From CAVUQH01 sp963774445 (GTDB taxonomy: Bacteria > Myxococcota_A > Polyangia > Haliangiales > Haliangiaceae), in NCBI GenBank assembly GCA_963774445.1, contig CAVZFC010000022.1:434001-498000 (forward strand): DNA of 64,000 bases, given 5' to 3'. Below are positions 39,066-48,607 of the stretch, one piece after another. The translations under genes and the position numbers were made by a program. Under the pieces are notes generated by a model, which did no database searches, was not told where the DNA came from, and saw nothing but the letters and a program-made list of their open reading frames with translations. How positions within the stretch are numbered: the first letter of the stretch is position 1; every line of letters starts with the position of its first letter.

Positions 39066-39455
39066 TCACGCCTCGACGTGCAGGGACGGATCGGCGACGC
39101 CGGCCAGGTAAAGCGGGCGCAAATGCGCCGGCATGCGGGCCAACGTGCGGGTAAAGCTGGTCATCGCGGGCGTCATCTGGTCGAAGGCGACGCCGAAGCC
39201 GCCATCGGCGCGCCAGGCGACGCGGCCGCGCGCACTGCAGTCGAGACGCGAGAGGTGGTGGAACTGCACGGCCACGGCCGCCCCCAGCGCCGGCGGCTGG
39301 TCGGTGGCCACGAACAGTCCGCCGCCGCCAACGTCGCGCACGGTCGCCTCGTGAACCGAGGCGCCGACGACCAGGCGAGCGGTCAGCTCGGTCGCCACGC
39401 GGACGTGTTGGCGGGGTGGGTGGTACTGCGGTGTTGCCGGCGCGGGGTCGCCCAT
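39066..39455 (-). CDS. PilZ-domain protein
   Basis: 129 residues; ATG 39455 has GGAGG eight bases upstream. 'PPRQHVRVATELTARL' gives the RxxxR half of the c-di-GMP-binding motif. The second half usually reads D/NxSxxG but here is 'RDVGGGGLFVATD', with Gly for Ser. The beta-barrel continues 'AVAVQFHHL' and 'ARGRVAWRADGGFGVAFDQM'. Binding of c-di-GMP is plausible but not certain. Such small PilZ proteins act in motility and surface behaviour of myxobacteria. Confidence 0.85.
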   Translation of the reverse strand: MGDPAPATPQYHPPRQHVRVATELTARLVVGASVHEATVRDVGGGGLFVATDQPPALGAAVAVQFHHLSRLDCSARGRVAWRADGGFGVAFDQMTPAMTSFTRTLARMPAHLRPLYLAGVADPSLHVEA

Positions 39456-39730
39456 GACGTCTGCCTCCCGATCGTTCAACGCACTACCTCGCCAGATTCG
39501 TGCCAGCGCGATTCCCACAAAGCCTGACAGGGGTCGATGCGCTCTCGGGCTGATCATCGCGTCATCTCTCCGACAACCTGATGTCGATTCGTAGTCCTGA
39601 CCGGTGTGCGGGTATCCCACCCGAGCCACAGATTTCCGTGGTGACGGTGCAGACAATCAAACACACCAGGTGTCGCGTATCTCGGCCCTGCGTGCGCCAG
39701 CACACGCCGTCGGGCAGAGGCTGCCAGCGG
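39456..39730. other. Intergenic region without visible gene
   Basis: 275 bases between two minus-strand genes. It supplies the upstream region of the PilZ gene. It is somewhat less GC-rich near 39640-39670. I see no RNA gene, terminator with T-run, or coding frame of convincing composition. Confidence 0.5.
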
Positions 39731-41096
39731 CTAGTTGGCGGCTGGATCGCCGCGCGTGTACGCCGGGCTGACGATGACGTTGCCGCCGACGGTCAGCGCC
39801 TCGAGCGGCACGTTCAGGCGGACGATGCCCACGCCGCCGCCGCCACCACCGGTGTCGTCGCCGCCACCTGCGCCCGCCGTGGGGGCAGCCGCGCCCGCGC
39901 CGCCCATCCCTCCGGCGTGAGAATCGGCGCCGCCGCCGGCTGCCTGCGCCTGTCCGAACGGGCCGGGCTGGCCGACGTCAGTGTCGGGCGAGCCGCCGCC
40001 ACCCCCGCCGCCGCCGCCGTTGGCTGCCAGCACCGCGTTGGCCAGGTCAACCGCCGGCGCTTCGAGGAGGATGCCGCCGCCCGCACCGCCGCCGCCGCCG
40101 CCGTCGCTGCCCTCGCCGCCGCGGCCGCCGGCTCCGCTCGCACGCACCCCGGAAGGGGCGCCGGCCGACGCGCCGGTCAGATCGGATCGCGGTAAACGAC
40201 GTCAGCTGCAGGGCGCCGCCGCCGCCGCCGCCGTCACCGCCGTTGCCTCCGGAGCCGCCCGCGCCGCCCGCCGAGCCGCCCATCAGGGGCACCAGCGACG
40301 CGCCGGCGCAGGCGCCGCCGACCGCGCCGCCCGCGCCGCCCGGGTGGGAGGAGTCGGCCGCGCCGCCGGCCTCGCCCGCGCCGCCGAAGCCGCCGCCGCC
40401 GCCGCCGGTCTCTGGCTCCAGGCCGAATGATCCGTGGCCGTGGCCGCCGCGGGCGCAACCGGTCGAGTCGGCATCCTCGGTGGTCGAGCCGGTGCCGGCA
40501 CCGGGACCGCCGCAGATCACGCTGCCGTCGGCGCAGCCGGCCGAGACGTCGATGACCCCGCCGAGGTTCGCGTCGCCGCGCGAAAGGATGATCAGCGCGA
40601 GCTTGCCGCGCACCCGGAGCACGGCGCCGATGCCGATCTCCACGTGGTCCACCGCGAGCACGCCGATGGAATCGCCCAGGACGGTAAAACGCATCCCGGC
40701 CGACAGCCCTTCGCCGCCCGGGCGAACCTCGCTGCCGTCGATGACCACGGTACCGTCGCTGGAGTCGATGCTGGCGGCGCTGGCGGCCGGCACCACCAGC
40801 CCGTCGGTGACCCCTTGCAGGTGTTGTCCGGTGGCGCCGTTGGACGGCACCAGCGTGCGGCAGGTGACCGTGGTGCCGTTGCAGCCGAGCGGGCAGGTCG
40901 TGGTCGACGGCGACGGCTGGCACTGCGTCAGCTCGTCTCCCGAGCAGCCCGGCACGCAGGCGTCACCGTCACCGTCGCCGGGCCGTGAGGCATCGGCGGT
41001 CGGTGTCGCGCCGCCATCGTCGCCGGCGAAATCTACGCCGCCTCGGTCGAACTGACAGCTGGCGAAGATCAGGAGGAAGATGGCCGAAACACGCAC
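39731..41096 (-). CDS. Gly-rich lipoprotein, frame broken once
   Basis: About 455 residues after repair. GTG 41096 (GTG 41105 is an alternative) leads into 'AIFLLIFASCQF', a lipobox. An Asp-rich linker and Cys pairs ('DACVPGCSGDELTQCQ') are followed by a beta-helix-like region ('DSIGVLAVDHVEIGIGAVL') and then Gly-rich loops such as 'GGHGHGSFGLEPETGGGGGG'. The frame changes between about 40175 and 40195; removing one base joins 'LQLTSFTA' to 'SDLTGASAGAPSG'. Myxobacteria carry many such predicted surface proteins. Function unknown. Confidence 0.65.
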
Positions 41097-41142
41097 CTCC
41101 GCCACTATAGAGGATCGAGGCGCGGGCGGGTACCATCGCCGA

Positions 41143-42150
41143 ATGCGCACCAACCGCGAGGCTCCGCGAGGGACGCTGCAGACGGTCACCATCGACAGCA
41201 AGGTTCTGAGATCCAACCTGCTCGACGACCCGACGCGGCGCGACGTCCACGTCTACGTCCCCCCTGGTAGCGACGGCGCCGGCCTGCCGCTGCTGGTCGA
41301 TCTGGTCGGCTACACCGGCTCTGGCTTTGCCCACACCGCGTGGAAGGCATTCGGCGAGAACGTGCCCGAGCGGCTCGACCGCCTGATCGCCGAAGGGATG
41401 CCGCCGGTGGTGGTGGCGTTTCCCGACTGCTTCACCCGCCTGGGCGGCAACCAGTACATCAACAGCGCCGCCGTCGGTCGCTGGGAAGATTTCCTCATCG
41501 ACGAGATGCTGCCGGCGGTGGAGGCGCGCTTCTCCTGTGGCGGGGCCGGGCGGCGCGGCGTGTTCGGCAAGAGCTCGGGCGGCTACGGCGCCATCATCCA
41601 CGCCATGCGCCGCGCCGACACCTGGTCGGCGGCCGCCTGCCACTCGGGCGACATGGCGTTCGATCTGCTGTTCTATCCCTATTTCCCCGAGGTCGCCCGC
41701 AGCGTCGCCGAGCACGGCGGGACGATCGAGAGCTGGTTCCAGTGGTTCGAGGCGGCGCCCAAGGTCGATGACAAGGCGATCCACGTGCTGATGACCCTGG
41801 CGATGGGCGCCACCTACGATCCCGATCCCGAGGCGCATCTGGGTGTGCGCATGCCGGTCACCCTCGACACACTCGAGCTGATCGACGAGCGCTGGCAGGC
41901 GTGGAGGTCGTGGGATCCGCTCGAGCTGGTCGATGCCCACGCCGACGCACTGCGCTCGCTACGTGGCCTGTACATCGACTGCGGCGACATCGACCAGTAC
42001 AACCTGGTCTACGGCGCGCGCCGGATGCACCGCGAGCTGGGGCGGCTGGGCGTGAAGCACACGTACCTGGAGTTCCACGACGACCACAGCAAGGTCGACT
42101 ACCGCATGGACGAGAGCCTGCCGTTCCTGGCCCGCGCGCTGGCTGGCTAG
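41143..42150 (+). CDS. Esterase of the alpha/beta-hydrolase fold (EstD/Fes-like)
   Basis: 335 residues from ATG 41143. 'RDVHVYVPPGS' and 'LPLLVDLVGYTGSGF' open the fold; nucleophile elbow 'GVFGKSSGGYGAIIHAM'; candidate acid in 'YIDCGDIDQYNL'; candidate His in 'FHDDHSKVDYRM'. This matches the esterase-D / enterochelin-esterase-like group that includes trehalose-ester and S-formylglutathione hydrolases. No signal peptide. Divergent from the Gly-rich lipoprotein gene. Confidence 0.8.
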   Translation: MRTNREAPRGTLQTVTIDSKVLRSNLLDDPTRRDVHVYVPPGSDGAGLPLLVDLVGYTGSGFAHTAWKAFGENVPERLDRLIAEGMPPVVVAFPDCFTRLGGNQYINSAAVGRWEDFLIDEMLPAVEARFSCGGAGRRGVFGKSSGGYGAIIHAMRRADTWSAAACHSGDMAFDLLFYPYFPEVARSVAEHGGTIESWFQWFEAAPKVDDKAIHVLMTLAMGATYDPDPEAHLGVRMPVTLDTLELIDERWQAWRSWDPLELVDAHADALRSLRGLYIDCGDIDQYNLVYGARRMHRELGRLGVKHTYLEFHDDHSKVDYRMDESLPFLARALAG

Positions 42151-42172
42151 AGCGCCGACCCTGGCCCGCGGG

Positions 42173-43324
42173 CTAGTTCGTCTGCGGCGCCTGCAGAGAG
42201 CTCTCCGCCAGCTTGCGCACGCCCTCGTCGGCGGCGTGGGCGGCCAGCTCCTTCAGCGCGCCGGCGGCGGTGGGATCCTTGCGCGCGGCGAGGGCGCGAA
42301 CGATCTCGAGGCGCAGCGACACCGGCACCTCGGGCGGCGGCGGCGGCGTGGGCGGCGGCACTGACGGCTGCGGTTGCTTCGGCTTCGGCTTCTTCTTGTC
42401 GTTGCCCGGCGGCTCGACCCCGGCCAGCGAGGCGAGGGCGGCGCTGGCCTTGTCGCCGGGGATGCGCGCCAGCTGGGTGAGGTAGAGCTTGCGTCGCGTC
42501 TCGTCCGGCTCGGCGACGAACGCCCTGCGCAGCGGCTCGACGCCGCGATCATCGGCGGCCACGCCGAGGGCGATCGCCGCCTGCTCGCGCACCAGCGGCT
42601 CGGGGTCGGCCTCGACGAGCTGCCCCACCGGCACGACCGCGTGCACGTCGGGCGTCTTCTGCAGGACCTTCAGCGCCCACAGGCGCTCGTGCAGGTTGGG
42701 GCTGGGCAGGGCCGCGGGGGCGCGCCCTTCCGGGGGACCCGACACCTTCAGCTTGGACGCCGGCGTCTGGTCGATGGTCGCCTCCTTGCCCGCCGGGGCG
42801 GTGACCTGCCAGCGCACCGGATCGGTGCCGCCCTTGGGCAGGAACCAGGCGGTGAAGACGTCTCCCTTGCGCTGCGGCGCGGCCACCTGGATCCAGCCGA
42901 CGGGATCGATCGGCACCGGCAGCTGGTCGTGGGGATCGAGGAGCTGGAGCGTCTTGCCCGGCTGGCTCGGCCCGGCGCCCGGGTCGGTCTCCAGCCAGGC
43001 GATCCGCTTGGCGATCACCGCCGGGGCGGCGGCGGCGATGAAGTCGTGCCAGTCGTCGCCGGGGCGAGCGTGGCCGGCGACCAGCCCCTTGTTGGAGGCG
43101 GTCGCCCGGTAGCGCCCGGCGTCCTTCGGCCCGACGCTGAAGAAATGAAAGCCGCCGGTCGCCATCGAGCCATGCTCGACGACGCCGGCGGATGCGTCTA
43201 CGCCGAGTCCCTTCAAGTACGCGTGGTATCGCCCGGGTGGCTCGGCATCCTTGCCGGTCAGCTTGTGACCGTGGGAGCACGAGCAGGTGGTGGTGACGAC
43301 GACGGCGAGAGCGAGCGCGCGCAT
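42173..43324 (-). CDS. Lipoprotein with HEAT-like repeats
   Basis: 383 residues. Short signal 'RALALAVVVTTTCSCSHGH' with lipobox-type Cys. The first half is of unknown fold ('GFHFFSVGPKDAGRYRAT'). From about 220 there are HEAT/PBS-type helical repeats: 'ERLWALKVLQKTPDVHAVVP', 'EPLVREQAAIALGVAADDRG', 'RRKLYLTQLARIPGDKASAA', then a Lys/Pro-rich linker and a last repeat 'RLEIVRALAARKDPTAAGAL'. A binding scaffold in the envelope; partner unknown. It lies 25 bases after sodC on the same strand. Confidence 0.75.
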   Translation of the reverse strand: MRALALAVVVTTTCSCSHGHKLTGKDAEPPGRYHAYLKGLGVDASAGVVEHGSMATGGFHFFSVGPKDAGRYRATASNKGLVAGHARPGDDWHDFIAAAAPAVIAKRIAWLETDPGAGPSQPGKTLQLLDPHDQLPVPIDPVGWIQVAAPQRKGDVFTAWFLPKGGTDPVRWQVTAPAGKEATIDQTPASKLKVSGPPEGRAPAALPSPNLHERLWALKVLQKTPDVHAVVPVGQLVEADPEPLVREQAAIALGVAADDRGVEPLRRAFVAEPDETRRKLYLTQLARIPGDKASAALASLAGVEPPGNDKKKPKPKQPQPSVPPPTPPPPPEVPVSLRLEIVRALAARKDPTAAGALKELAAHAADEGVRKLAESSLQAPQTN

Positions 43325-43349
43325 GGGACGTCTTCCTTACGGCTGCGGG

Positions 43350-43970
43350 TTACTGCTTCTTCTCGACCTCGATCACGCCGCAACCGACGCGCGCGCCGGC
43401 GTTGCCCGAAGGCTGGCTCGTCATGTCGTCGCGGTCGGCGTGGATGACCACCGCCTTGCCGGCGATCGAGTTGTCGCCTTCACCCAGGGTGATGTCGGTG
43501 GAGCCGAGCTCCTTTTCCGCGATCCCCTTGCCGTTGGCGGCGATGTTGCCGAGGTCGCCGGCGTGGTGATCTTCGGCGTCCGGCTTGCCGTGGTTCTTGC
43601 CGGTCGGGTTGAAGTGACCGCCCGCGCTCTTGGCGTCGGGGGCGCTGCAGTCGCCGGTCTCGTGGATGTGGAACCCGTGCAGGCCAGGGGTGAGCCCTTC
43701 GATGTGGGCGCGGATGGTGACCACGTTCTTGCGCTGCGAGAACCAGACGGTTCCGTGCACCGTGGAGCCGCTGGCTGCCTCGATCTTGGCGACCATCGGC
43801 GGCGGACCTTCGGGCGCCTTCGGCGTAACCGGCTCGGCGGTCTGGTTGGCTGCTGGGGTCGCCGGCGTTGCCGCGGGCGCCTCTTCCTTGTTCTTCTCGT
43901 CCTTCTTGCCGCAGCCGCCCAGGGCGACTGCGAGCACCAGAGCAAGCGTGCTGGTAATCGTAGTCTTCAT
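43350..43970 (-). CDS. sodC: Cu/Zn superoxide dismutase, lipoprotein form
   Basis: 206 residues. Lipobox 'LAVALGGCGKK', then a Lys/Ala/Pro linker. The enzyme part has the copper ligands in 'HGFHIHETGDC', the bridging and zinc His in 'AGGHFNPTGKNHG' and 'DHHAGDLGNI', the last copper His in 'AVVIHADRDDMTS', and the disulfide Cys partner in 'GARVGCGVIEV'. All ligands are present. It removes superoxide in the periplasm or at the outer membrane. GGAGG lies 12 bases before ATG 43970. Confidence 0.95.
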   Translation of the reverse strand: MKTTITSTLALVLAVALGGCGKKDEKNKEEAPAATPATPAANQTAEPVTPKAPEGPPPMVAKIEAASGSTVHGTVWFSQRKNVVTIRAHIEGLTPGLHGFHIHETGDCSAPDAKSAGGHFNPTGKNHGKPDAEDHHAGDLGNIAANGKGIAEKELGSTDITLGEGDNSIAGKAVVIHADRDDMTSQPSGNAGARVGCGVIEVEKKQ

Positions 43971-44066
43971 TTGTTGATAGGCCTCCGTGCGGCGGATTAT
44001 GGACCGATTGTCGATCAGGGGCCAGGGCTTGCCACCCCTTCGGGCATCCACGTACGCTGACAATCG

Positions 44067-45710
44067 ATGAACGCAGCGGTCGTCTGCCTCGCCGGGCTCG
44101 CGGTGTTTGCGCTGGGATACCGCTTCTACGCCCGCTTCCTGTCCGATCGCGTGTTCCAGCTGCGCGCCGACGAGCCGGTGCCGTCGCGCGAGCTCGAGGA
44201 CGGCGTCGACTACGTGCCGACCAAGAAGCACGTCCTGTTCGGTCACCACTACGCCTCGATCGCGGGCGCGGCGCCGATCATCGGGCCGGCGGTGGCGGTG
44301 GTCTGGGGCTGGGTGCCGGCGGTCTTGTGGGTGGTGCTGGGCACCGTCTTCATGGGCGCGGTGCACGACTTCTCGACGCTGGTCATGTCGATGCGCCACC
44401 GCGGGCAGTCGGTAGGCAGCATCGTCGCCGAGGTCATCGGGCCGCGCACGCGGGTGTTGTTCCTCCTGGTGATCTTCTTCCTGGTGATGCTGGTGATCGC
44501 GGTCTTCGCCAAGGCGATCGCGGCGCTCTTCGCCCACCAGCCTGGCACCGTGATCCCGATTAACTTCGAGATCGTCGTCGCCCTGCTGATCGGCTGGTGG
44601 TGTTACAAGAAGCAGCGCGGGCTGTTCTGGCCGTCGGTGATCTCGCTGATCACGCTGTACGGGATGGTCTGGGTCGGCTACGAGCTGCCGGTGTCGATCG
44701 CCGGCATCTTCGGCGAGCACGAGCAGACCGCCTGGGTCGTGGCGCTGCTGATCTATGCCTTCGTCGCCTCGACGCTGCCGGTCTGGGTGCTGCTCCAGCC
44801 GCGCGACTACATCAACAGCCACCAGCTGCTCGTCGGGCTCGGCGCCCTGATCATCGGCTTGATCGTCGCGCACCCGACGATCGCGGCGCCCGCGTTCAGC
44901 CACGGTCCGGCCGACGCGCCCGGCTGGTTTCCGTTCCTGTTCGTCACCATCGCCTGCGGGGCGATCAGCGGCTTCCACGGGCTGGTGTCGTCGGGGACGA
45001 CGTCCAAACAGGTCGAATGCGCCACCGATGCGCGGGCGATCGGCTATGGCGGCATGCTGGGCGAGGGCATCCTGGCGCTGGTGGCGACCCTGGCGGTGTC
45101 GGCCGGGCTGTCCGGCTTCGGCGAGCACTATCACGACTTCGCGACGGCGGCGAAGTCGGGCGTGGTCAACTTCGTCGAGGGCGCGAGCACGTTTCTGGTG
45201 GCGCTGGGGCTGCCCCGCGGGCCGTCGGAAGTCGTCGTCTCGGTGCTGGTGATTTCGTTTGCCGCCACCAGTTTGGACACCGGAGCTCGCATCCAGCGCT
45301 ACATCCTGCAAGAGCTGGGGAAGATCTACCGCGTGCACGCGCTGGAGAGCCGCTATGTCGCCGCGCTGGTGGCGGTCGGCCTGCCGCTGGCGCTGGTGCT
45401 GGGCGGAAAGGCCGGCGAGCTGTGGCAATTGTTCGGATCGTCCAACCAGCTGTTAGCAGGCTTGTCGCTCACCGTCGTCACGGTGTGGCTGTACCGAACC
45501 GGACGCCCGTGGATCTTCGCGGCCGTTCCGATGATCGCTGTGATCATCGTCGCAGGAATTGCCATGGCGTCGAACCTCGCTCGCTACGTGGAGCAGGACA
45601 ACTATCTCCTGGCGACCTTCGGCGCCGTCATCCTCGCGCTCGAGGTTTGGGTCGTGCTAGAAGGAGCGAGCGCCATCTCCCGGCAACGCGCAATCGCGCG
45701 CGCCGACTGA
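44067..45710 (+). CDS. CstA-family transporter
   Basis: 547 residues with about 14-16 membrane segments. The family signature is clear: 'KHVLFGHHYASIAGAAPIIG', 'GTVFMGAVHDFSTLVMSMRH', 'SGTTSKQVECATDARAIGYG', 'SFAATSLDTGARIQRYILQE' and 'LFGSSNQLLAGLSL'. CstA and BtsT relatives import pyruvate or peptides in nutrient limitation. This is the shorter version with no extended C-terminus. It is divergent from sodC with 96 bases between. Confidence 0.93.
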   Translation: MNAAVVCLAGLAVFALGYRFYARFLSDRVFQLRADEPVPSRELEDGVDYVPTKKHVLFGHHYASIAGAAPIIGPAVAVVWGWVPAVLWVVLGTVFMGAVHDFSTLVMSMRHRGQSVGSIVAEVIGPRTRVLFLLVIFFLVMLVIAVFAKAIAALFAHQPGTVIPINFEIVVALLIGWWCYKKQRGLFWPSVISLITLYGMVWVGYELPVSIAGIFGEHEQTAWVVALLIYAFVASTLPVWVLLQPRDYINSHQLLVGLGALIIGLIVAHPTIAAPAFSHGPADAPGWFPFLFVTIACGAISGFHGLVSSGTTSKQVECATDARAIGYGGMLGEGILALVATLAVSAGLSGFGEHYHDFATAAKSGVVNFVEGASTFLVALGLPRGPSEVVVSVLVISFAATSLDTGARIQRYILQELGKIYRVHALESRYVAALVAVGLPLALVLGGKAGELWQLFGSSNQLLAGLSLTVVTVWLYRTGRPWIFAAVPMIAVIIVAGIAMASNLARYVEQDNYLLATFGAVILALEVWVVLEGASAISRQRAIARAD

Positions 45711-45747
45711 CCCGGCGCCCTCTGCACCATCGATCGAAGGCGTACCC

Positions 45748-47079
45748 ATGTCGAAGCTCCCCCTGGTTCTCGTTTCTCTGTCGACCCTCGCCCTCGTCGC
45801 GTGTGGGCCCGGCAGTGGCAGCCCTGATGCCCGCCCCTTCGCCGACGCGCGCGAGACGGTTGACGCCATGGGTGGGCCCGACGCCGCGGGCAACGTCAAC
45901 GGCGGCACCGACGACGCCGCGACCGACGACGCCTCCGTGGCCGACGCCACCACGCCGGACGCGACGGCCGACGCCACGCCGCCGGACGACGCGCCACCCG
46001 ACGCCACGCCGACGCCCGACGCCGACGCCACCCTGGCGCCGATGGTGGCGTCCCTCGACTACACCACCGCGCCGCGCCTCGGCCTGCTCACCGTCAACGG
46101 CAGCGGCTTCGTCGGCGCCACCGACGTCACCCTCGGCGGAACCTCGCAGCCGTTCACCGTCGTCAGCGACAGCGTCATCACCCTCGACGGCATCGATGCC
46201 GCCACGACGCTGGGCAACGACGACCTGATCGTCGTCGAGGGCGCCTCTTCCAGTACCGCCGTCCAGGTCGACGTGATCGACCTGGCGGTCACCCCGTCCG
46301 TCGTCGCCGTCGGCTCGCACCCGGTGGTCGCCTCGACCACCTTCTCCTTCGATTCTGCGACCACGACCGTCAGCATCGCCGGCGTCAGCCAGACCACCGG
46401 CACCGTCAACACCACCGACTTCGACATCACCGGCGTCGCCGGCGTCACCGCTGGCAGCCTGCCGCTCCTCATCTCGAGCAACGGCACCGACATCGCCCCG
46501 CTGCCGATTCCGGTCGCCGACCTGGTGATCAACGAGGTCGATCCGAATCAGGTCGGCGCTGACACGGCCGAGTTCGTGGAGATCGCCACCGGTCTGCCGA
46601 ACACCGCGGTCACAGGCTACGTGCTGGTTCTTTGGAACGGTGGTGGCCCGAACGATCCGAGCTACCGATCGCTGCCGATCGATGGCACGACCGATGCCAA
46701 CGGACTCCTGCTCGCAGGCAATGCGGGTGTCACTCCCGCGCCGCCGGTGGCGATGCAGTGGCCCGACAGCACGCTCCAGCAGGGCCCAGATGCAGTGAGC
46801 ATCAACCAAGGCACGACGAGTGATTTCCCGAACGGCACCGAGGCTGGGTCGCCTCCAACTGGAACGTTCCTGATTGATGCTTTGGTCTATGGCGGCTCCG
46901 CCGACGCTGCCCTTGTGGCTGCGCTCCTCGGGACCGGGCCGGAAGCGGTCATGGTTGACGAGGATGCCAACAACATGGACACCACGGAGTCGATCTCGCG
47001 CTGCACGGCTGGCCGTCTCGACGACCGCAACTTCGTCGTCGGCACGCCGACCCCGGGGGCCGGCAACATCTGCCCGTAA
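45748..47079 (+). CDS. Lipoprotein with IPT/TIG-like and lamin-tail domains
   Basis: 443 residues. Lipobox 'LALVACGPG' followed by a 75-residue Asp/Ala/Pro-rich tether. An IPT/TIG-like domain starts 'RLGLLTVNGSGFVGATDVTL'; the lamin-tail (LTD) domain begins 'LVINEVDPNQVGADTAEFVE', has 'VTGYVLVLWNGGG', 'FLIDALVYGGSADAA' and ends 'SISRCTAGRLDDRNFVVG'. This is a typical myxobacterial surface lipoprotein of unknown role. Confidence 0.82.
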   Translation: MSKLPLVLVSLSTLALVACGPGSGSPDARPFADARETVDAMGGPDAAGNVNGGTDDAATDDASVADATTPDATADATPPDDAPPDATPTPDADATLAPMVASLDYTTAPRLGLLTVNGSGFVGATDVTLGGTSQPFTVVSDSVITLDGIDAATTLGNDDLIVVEGASSSTAVQVDVIDLAVTPSVVAVGSHPVVASTTFSFDSATTTVSIAGVSQTTGTVNTTDFDITGVAGVTAGSLPLLISSNGTDIAPLPIPVADLVINEVDPNQVGADTAEFVEIATGLPNTAVTGYVLVLWNGGGPNDPSYRSLPIDGTTDANGLLLAGNAGVTPAPPVAMQWPDSTLQQGPDAVSINQGTTSDFPNGTEAGSPPTGTFLIDALVYGGSADAALVAALLGTGPEAVMVDEDANNMDTTESISRCTAGRLDDRNFVVGTPTPGAGNICP

Positions 47080-47099
47080 ACAGGGCAATGCGTCGCACA

Positions 47100-47129
47100 C
47101 CCCCGCACGAACGAACCTGGTGCGTGGGG
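47100..47129 (+). terminator. Possible terminator hairpin
   Basis: CCCCCGCAC pairs with GTGCG-T-GGGGG with one bulged T, 20 bases after the LTD lipoprotein stop. No T-run follows, so this is a weak candidate. Confidence 0.3.
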
Positions 47130-47157
47130 GGCCGGTTTCGTCGTATGATGCTGCGCT

Positions 47158-48462
47158 GTGGGTAACAGATTCCGTCTATTCGTCTGTGTAGGGGCAATAT
47201 TCGGCCTGGCCTCCGGTTGCGGGAAGGTCAAGGCGACCGAGGATGGTGGCGGACCGGCGGATGCGGCGCCGGCGTCGATCGACGGCGGCGGTGACGTTTG
47301 CACCGGCAACCTGACCGAGTGCGACAGCACCTGCGTGAACACCGACACCGACCACGATCACTGCGGCAGCTGCACCAACGCGTGCGACTCGTCGCAGGTC
47401 TGCTCGGGCGGCGGATGCACCACCACCTGCGACGGCACGCTCACGGCCTGCAGCGGCAGCTGCGTTGACACCTCGTCCGATCGGGATCACTGTGGAAGCT
47501 GCACGAACACGTGTGCGGTCGATCAGGCGTGCGTCAACGCTGGCTGTGCGCAGTTGTCCGACGTCGCGGTGCCGCAGTTCGTCAAGACGCCGCCGAAGAA
47601 GACCGGTTGGACGATCAACCCGGCGGCCACGCCGATGGAGTTCACCTTCGAGGACGTCGGCTTGAGTGAGGCCACCTACGAGTGCCGCACCGGCCCGGCC
47701 TCGATCATTGCCTCGCTGTCGTTCGCGCGCTGCGACGGCGCCGGCGGCACCACGCCGCTCCACCAGCCGGTGCCCAACGCGACCACGCCGGAGGGCAGCT
47801 ACCGCACCGAGATGCGCATCCGGGTCAACACCTGGAACAGCGGGACCATCGGCTACGATTATTACGTGCATCACAGCCTCGACAACGTGCAGCCGTGCAC
47901 CGTGCCCGATCCGGCCGCGGTCTTCGCGGCGGCCACGTTGACCAAGACCGGGGCCTTCGACATGACAGCCCTCGAGATCGAGAAGCCGTTCGTCTCGATC
48001 CCGTTCGAGAACGTCATCGTCAACCCGTCGATGACGGGTGGCGGCGGATGGACCGCGGCGCAGAACGGAAAGCCGTTCACCGTGCAGTTCCTGTCGCTGC
48101 GCCGGCGTTTCACGCTGAGCCCGGACGGACAGTACCTCCTCGTCCAGCGCACGTTCGAGGGTCGCACGGCGCGGCTCAAGGGCGGGCGCCACTCGTGCAG
48201 CAACAGCTTCAAGTTCGGCGCCAACAACAGCATCAGCACCGGATCGCCGTCCAAGTCGTTCATCGATTGCCAGAACATGGTGCTCAATCGGCGCGGTCAG
48301 GCGCAGTGCGTCCGTCCCGGCACCACTCCGCGGCTGTCGAGCGACCTGGGCTGGGTCAAGCTGCAGCGCAAGGGGCCGGAGAATCCGTTCTCCAGCAAGT
48401 CGCGTGACCCCGCCTGCACCGGCACGTGGTTCCCCGGAGTGTGCATCTACCTTCCCGACTGA
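47158..48462 (+). CDS. Lipoprotein with Cys-rich 'HCGSC' repeats
   Basis: 434 residues, GTG start. Signal and lipobox 'IFGLASGCGK', then an Asp/Ala tether. Two repeats follow: 'TDHDHCGSCTNACDSSQVCS' and 'SDRDHCGSCTNTCAVDQACV', the myxobacterial Cys-rich motif also seen in MopE-like proteins. The remaining 280 residues are beta-rich ('YRTEMRIRVNTWNSGTIGYD', 'FTVQFLSLRRRFTLSPDGQY') with paired Cys near the end ('DPACTGTWFPGVCIYLPD'). Function unknown; likely surface-exposed. The RT locus starts 12 bases after its stop. Confidence 0.78.
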   Translation: MGNRFRLFVCVGAIFGLASGCGKVKATEDGGGPADAAPASIDGGGDVCTGNLTECDSTCVNTDTDHDHCGSCTNACDSSQVCSGGGCTTTCDGTLTACSGSCVDTSSDRDHCGSCTNTCAVDQACVNAGCAQLSDVAVPQFVKTPPKKTGWTINPAATPMEFTFEDVGLSEATYECRTGPASIIASLSFARCDGAGGTTPLHQPVPNATTPEGSYRTEMRIRVNTWNSGTIGYDYYVHHSLDNVQPCTVPDPAAVFAAATLTKTGAFDMTALEIEKPFVSIPFENVIVNPSMTGGGGWTAAQNGKPFTVQFLSLRRRFTLSPDGQYLLVQRTFEGRTARLKGGRHSCSNSFKFGANNSISTGSPSKSFIDCQNMVLNRRGQAQCVRPGTTPRLSSDLGWVKLQRKGPENPFSSKSRDPACTGTWFPGVCIYLPD

Positions 48463-48474
48463 TCGTCGTCATAT

Positions 48475-48598
48475 CCGGGGCCTCTGGTGGCTCGTGGCGC
48501 GGCGCGCCGCTTTGCGAGTCGGAGTGGAGGTTGCGGCCTCGTCCGGTTCATTTACGAAGTCCCCTAGAGAGGCTTCGACATCCCACCGGAGGCCCCGG
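48475..48598 (+). ncRNA. Candidate structured RNA closed by a 16-bp stem, upstream of the RT
   Basis: 48475-48490 (CCGGGGCCTCTGGTGG) pairs fully with 48583-48598, 15 Watson-Crick pairs plus one G-U. Inside lie three possible hairpins: a GC hairpin at 48496-48508, a 4-bp stem 48527-48530/48537-48540, and a 7-bp stem 48555-48561/48571-48577 with a 9-base loop. The layout, a closed RNA ending ten bases before the RT start, resembles the a1/a2-bounded RNA of retrons or the RNAs of defence RTs. No expression evidence exists here. The right arm also contains the GGAGG Shine-Dalgarno of the RT gene, so it could instead be a translational switch. Confidence 0.55.
48588..48592 (+). promoter_or_regulatory. 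Shine-Dalgarno of the RT gene inside the stem
   Basis: GGAGG sits in the right arm of the 16-bp stem. It is six bases from an in-frame TTG at 48599 and 15 from ATG 48608. Folding of the stem would hide it from the ribosome. Confidence 0.55.
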
Positions 48599-48607
48599 TT
48601 GAGCCTC